Below, piece after piece: positions 61,794 to 64,000 of a stretch of DNA of 64,000 nt. A program made the position numbers and the translations under genes. The notes under the pieces were generated by a model. It was not told the DNA's origin. It made no database searches and worked only from the letters and a program-made list of their open reading frames with translations. The DNA comes from Bacillota bacterium (GTDB lineage Bacteria; Bacillota; UBA4882; UBA8346): contig JAFABB010000042.1 of assembly GCA_023426245.1 (NCBI GenBank), positions 30,001-94,000 of the forward strand, read 5' to 3'. Positions within the stretch are counted from its first letter, which is position 1. Every line of letters begins with the position of its first letter.

Positions 61794-62531
61794 TTATGTC
61801 CCCTGCGCTTCAGTCTTTAAGATCAGGCAATCCTTGCAAAACAAAAAATACAAAGAGATTTCACCTAAAAGGAACGGTACGCCGGGGATGAGTTTCCCGG
61901 ATTCATCATAGTTTTCGCTAGTAATCATCCCGACATAAGTCATCTCTTTCTTGCACAACGGACATTCCCGATCCGGCGGATTTTGGCTGTATAAAGGCGG
62001 TCCCAACAGTCGAGCGATATATTCGCTGCCGAACAAGCCCCATGCCTGATTATAGGATTCACGGTCGCCGGGAATATCCTCCGGTTTCAGCTCAGTTAAC
62101 CCGGCCGGAACTAACGGAAGCGGCGAAGGTAACCTGTCTTCCGGATCTTGGGCAAAGTCCTGAGTATCGTTTTGAGCAATGACCTTAACGGCCTTATCTT
62201 GCAGATCTAACTGAAAAACTTGCGGTTCCCAATAAGCCGAACAATTAACACAGGATACCAGCGGTAAATCAGCCAGCCCTTCCGTATGTAAAATGGCAAG
62301 CCGCGGATCGCTTAAGTCAAAGGTCAAGATTTGATGCAACGGCGTGTGACATTTTTCGCAGGTTGGCACTTTCCAAAAACTGCCGCCAAACTGATGCCGA
62401 TAGTTTTCGGTTTCTCGTGGGCATTGGCGCGCATCCACGACCCGATACCCTTTCATCCCTTGCCAGTGAGGACCGTATTGGTAACTGCCAGCTTTACTCT
62501 TATCGCCGGTATAGGGCCCCAGGATCGACAC
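61794..62531 (-). CDS. Zinc-ribbon-rich protein, possibly DUF1963-related
   Basis: 245 aa from GTG 62531. Three Cys pairs, CEKCHTPLHQ, CVNCSAYW and CPLCKKEM, plus a final CKDCLILKTE could bind two zinc ions. LHQILTFDLSDPRLAIL and GEISLYFLFCKDC are recurrent phrases of a hypothetical family found near YwqG-type proteins. PLPLVPAGL and YIARLLGPPLYSQNPPD lie between. Function unknown. Confidence 0.65.
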   Translation of the reverse strand: MSILGPYTGDKSKAGSYQYGPHWQGMKGYRVVDARQCPRETENYRHQFGGSFWKVPTCEKCHTPLHQILTFDLSDPRLAILHTEGLADLPLVSCVNCSAYWEPQVFQLDLQDKAVKVIAQNDTQDFAQDPEDRLPSPLPLVPAGLTELKPEDIPGDRESYNQAWGLFGSEYIARLLGPPLYSQNPPDRECPLCKKEMTYVGMITSENYDESGKLIPGVPFLLGEISLYFLFCKDCLILKTEAQGT

Positions 62532-62566
62532 GGAATCTTCACCCCATTTCTTCTTTAAATTGTTAT

Positions 62567-62944
62567 TTATAGTTCAAACCATTTAACTTTTTCGGACATC
62601 TTTAACGACAAAAAGAAATCCCCGGCTACGGCTTGGGCTAAAGAAAATGGGATGACCAAATGATTCGATATCTGTGTTTTAGTTGAGCCAATGGAAAAGG
62701 TAGTGGAATCGTTTTCATCGAGTAAGTTTTCATCACAGTAGGCATAATGCCCGCAATCGTCTTCGGATACAAAAAAATGCACGCAAGCCAGATTATCATG
62801 AACCAAAATGGCCAAATGAGGGTATCTTTCGCTGCCGTATAGTTCAAATTGATTTAACTTATTTTCATCCCGGCTCATTAAAATACAATTTAACCTCTTT
62901 AAACTATCACAATCGGTTTCTCTGCCAAAATAAAATACTTTCAA
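62567..62944 (-). CDS. Imm1-like immunity protein
   Basis: 125 aa if the start is TTG 62944, which has GGAGG 7 nt upstream; an ATG at 62959 would place that site inside the gene. FELYGSERYPHLAILVHDNLACVHFFVSEDDCGHYAYCDE (about residues 33-72, quoted in part), ISNHLVIPFSLAQAVAGDFFLS and VKWFEL follow Imm1. Intact and cytoplasmic. Confidence 0.68.
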   Translation of the reverse strand: MKVFYFGRETDCDSLKRLNCILMSRDENKLNQFELYGSERYPHLAILVHDNLACVHFFVSEDDCGHYAYCDENLLDENDSTTFSIGSTKTQISNHLVIPFSLAQAVAGDFFLSLKMSEKVKWFEL

Positions 62945-62976
62945 ATCATCAGCCTCCATAGGTCGAGCAACATTTG

Positions 62977-63516
62977 TTACCTTACTCTACCCGGTTTACC
63001 TTTTTTCCAATTTTCATAAGCTTCATCTAGCATTTGAGCGAACTCTTGGTAATTCTCCCAACCGTCCTCCAAAGTATAAGGTCCGTCAGCTATGCCTAAA
63101 GCCAAATCGGCGAAATCCATCAAATAGTGTTCTTCGTAATAGCTCCTGGTAAAAGCTAAACCTTCCTCATTCAAATCCTCGGCCCAGAGTTTGCCGTCAC
63201 ATCTTTTGAGTATGAACTCCGTTCCTGTCATCTGCCGGTTCCGTACTTTTTCCAGGTCATCTGCACTTTCTTCTTTATGAATCTTTCCTTCAAACTCATA
63301 TCTAATAATCCAAGCCATATATACACCCATATGGAAAGCGGCTCTTCGAAAGACTGCTTCAGCCGCTTCTTCGCAATGTTCAATAAAACCAATATCCTTT
63401 TTAGTTGCTTGCCATTCAATATAAGCCTGCGGATGCTTGTTCATAAAGCATTCGCTGTAAACATTATGCGCATCCTCAAAATGCCAGTCGGCATTATCGA
63501 AATATGTTTCACTCAT
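62977..63516 (-). CDS. DUF7832-like immunity-type protein
   Basis: 179 aa; GGAGG 7 nt before ATG 63516. The pattern is ETYFDNADWHFEDA, AAFHMGVYMAWIIRYEFE, NRQMTGTEFILKRCDGKLWAEDLNEEGLAFTRSYYEEHYLMDFADLA. I link it to DUF7832 from memory. It is helical, cytoplasmic and full length. Confidence 0.65.
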   Translation of the reverse strand: MSETYFDNADWHFEDAHNVYSECFMNKHPQAYIEWQATKKDIGFIEHCEEAAEAVFRRAAFHMGVYMAWIIRYEFEGKIHKEESADDLEKVRNRQMTGTEFILKRCDGKLWAEDLNEEGLAFTRSYYEEHYLMDFADLALGIADGPYTLEDGWENYQEFAQMLDEAYENWKKGKPGRVR

Positions 63517-63562
63517 AGCTTAGCCTCCAATAATAATGTAATCGTAGATACTTTATAAACCG

Positions 63563-63884
63563 CTATTTCTTTAACATCTCCAAAAACTCCCTAAGGCTCT
63601 CCGCCACGGTTGCAAAGACCGGGTTAAGATCATCCGATTCTTCATGATACCAGACCACCACCGGAGCAATTCCGTTTTTCCTGCAATCCAAACAGAAGCA
63701 ATCCCCCGCAAAGGGAATTACATTGTACCCGATGAGATCTTCATCATCCAACAATTAAGACTCCATTGCGTCAGAACCACTTCAATATCATACCATCGGT
63801 TTACGTTCGACTCGAAATCATCACAAACAGACTCAAATTCTTGCATCCTTTGCTCACTTGGCGCCGGCAAAATTGCTTTCGGTT
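63563..63884 (-). pseudogene. SUKH gene with frameshift and in-frame TAA
   Basis: The last 62 residues (LLDDEDLIGYNVIPFAGDCFCLD...VWYHEESDDL...AESLREFLEML) are a paralog of the SUKH gene ending at 48532. Upstream, YDIEVVLTQ matches YDIDVNLTK of that gene but is one frame away, and a TAA separates the two. No start codon with an RBS is seen for the tail. Confidence 0.7.
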
Positions 63885-64000
63885 TTAACCTTCACTTTTA
63901 CTCCCCCTCAAGTCCCCAACTTTACCTCAAACGAATGTATACCAGTTCCACATATAGGATCGGCTTTGGTTCAATTTTTGCCAAAACCTCGATAAACATC

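Noticed and set aside
15453..64000. Toxin genes partnering the immunity proteins
   Set aside because: No Rhs/YD repeats, LXG, filamentous haemagglutinin repeats, PAAR/VgrG or nuclease toxin domains were found on either strand.
1..64000. tRNA or rRNA genes
   Set aside because: No cloverleaf-like GTTCRANNC/CCA-type arrangement or rRNA-like conserved stretch was noticed; a covariance search could not be run.

Overview
The window reads as chromosome of a moderately AT-rich bacterium with strong AGGAGG-type ribosome binding sites. It combines Bacillota-like gene content (SUKH and Imm families, a ROK regulator, YrhA- and YwqG-like proteins) with signs of an outer membrane: two secretin-type proteins, one ending in a beta-barrel-like domain, and a small outer-membrane-type barrel protein. 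A diderm member of the Bacillota fits best. This is inference from gene content; no rRNA, tRNA or other taxonomic marker is present.

Positions 1-11312, all on the minus strand, encode exported proteins. A GH38 alpha-mannosidase with a C-terminal F5/8-type (discoidin) domain runs off the left edge. Before it lies an apparent operon: a 164-aa exported beta protein, three paralogous exported subunits of about 180 aa, a large Ig-like chaperone-type protein, a secretin, and a second secretin-like protein fused to a beta-barrel. A 186-bp MITE-like element sits between the subunits and the chaperone. The set resembles a fimbria or surface-fibre assembly system with a secretin in place of an usher, and I do not recognise it as a described system. 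Positions 11313-12936 hold no convincing gene. They contain two hairpin terminators and an array of about 24 degenerate 21-bp repeats in perfect phase. Positions 12937-15229 hold an MFS permease and a ROK-family regulator behind a consensus sigma-A promoter with a palindromic operator candidate.

From 15453 to the right edge, about 48.5 kb, almost every gene is a small minus-strand cytoplasmic protein of the immunity-protein type. Families seen are SUKH/SMI1-KNR4 (many), Tdi1-like GAD/DUF1851, Imm1-, Imm6-, Imm21- and Imm30-like, ankyrin, MORN, DUF1963, DUF4303, DUF4375, suppressor-of-fused and others. No toxin or secretion apparatus accompanies them, so this is an orphan polyimmunity locus of unusual size. 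Inside it are a CASTOR/POLLUX-type ion channel, one plus-strand beta-barrel gene, a secreted 620-aa protein, two tandem Ser/Thr kinases with long TPR arrays, and a WGR-like/beta-propeller protein.

The array is decaying and rearranging. I find in-frame nonsense or frameshift pseudogenes, start-plus-RBS stubs that encode only 20-36 residues, a duplicated three-gene block with one decayed copy, a tandem ankyrin duplication, a TA-flanked MITE inserted in a gene relic, and a three-copy repeat with a strong palindrome.
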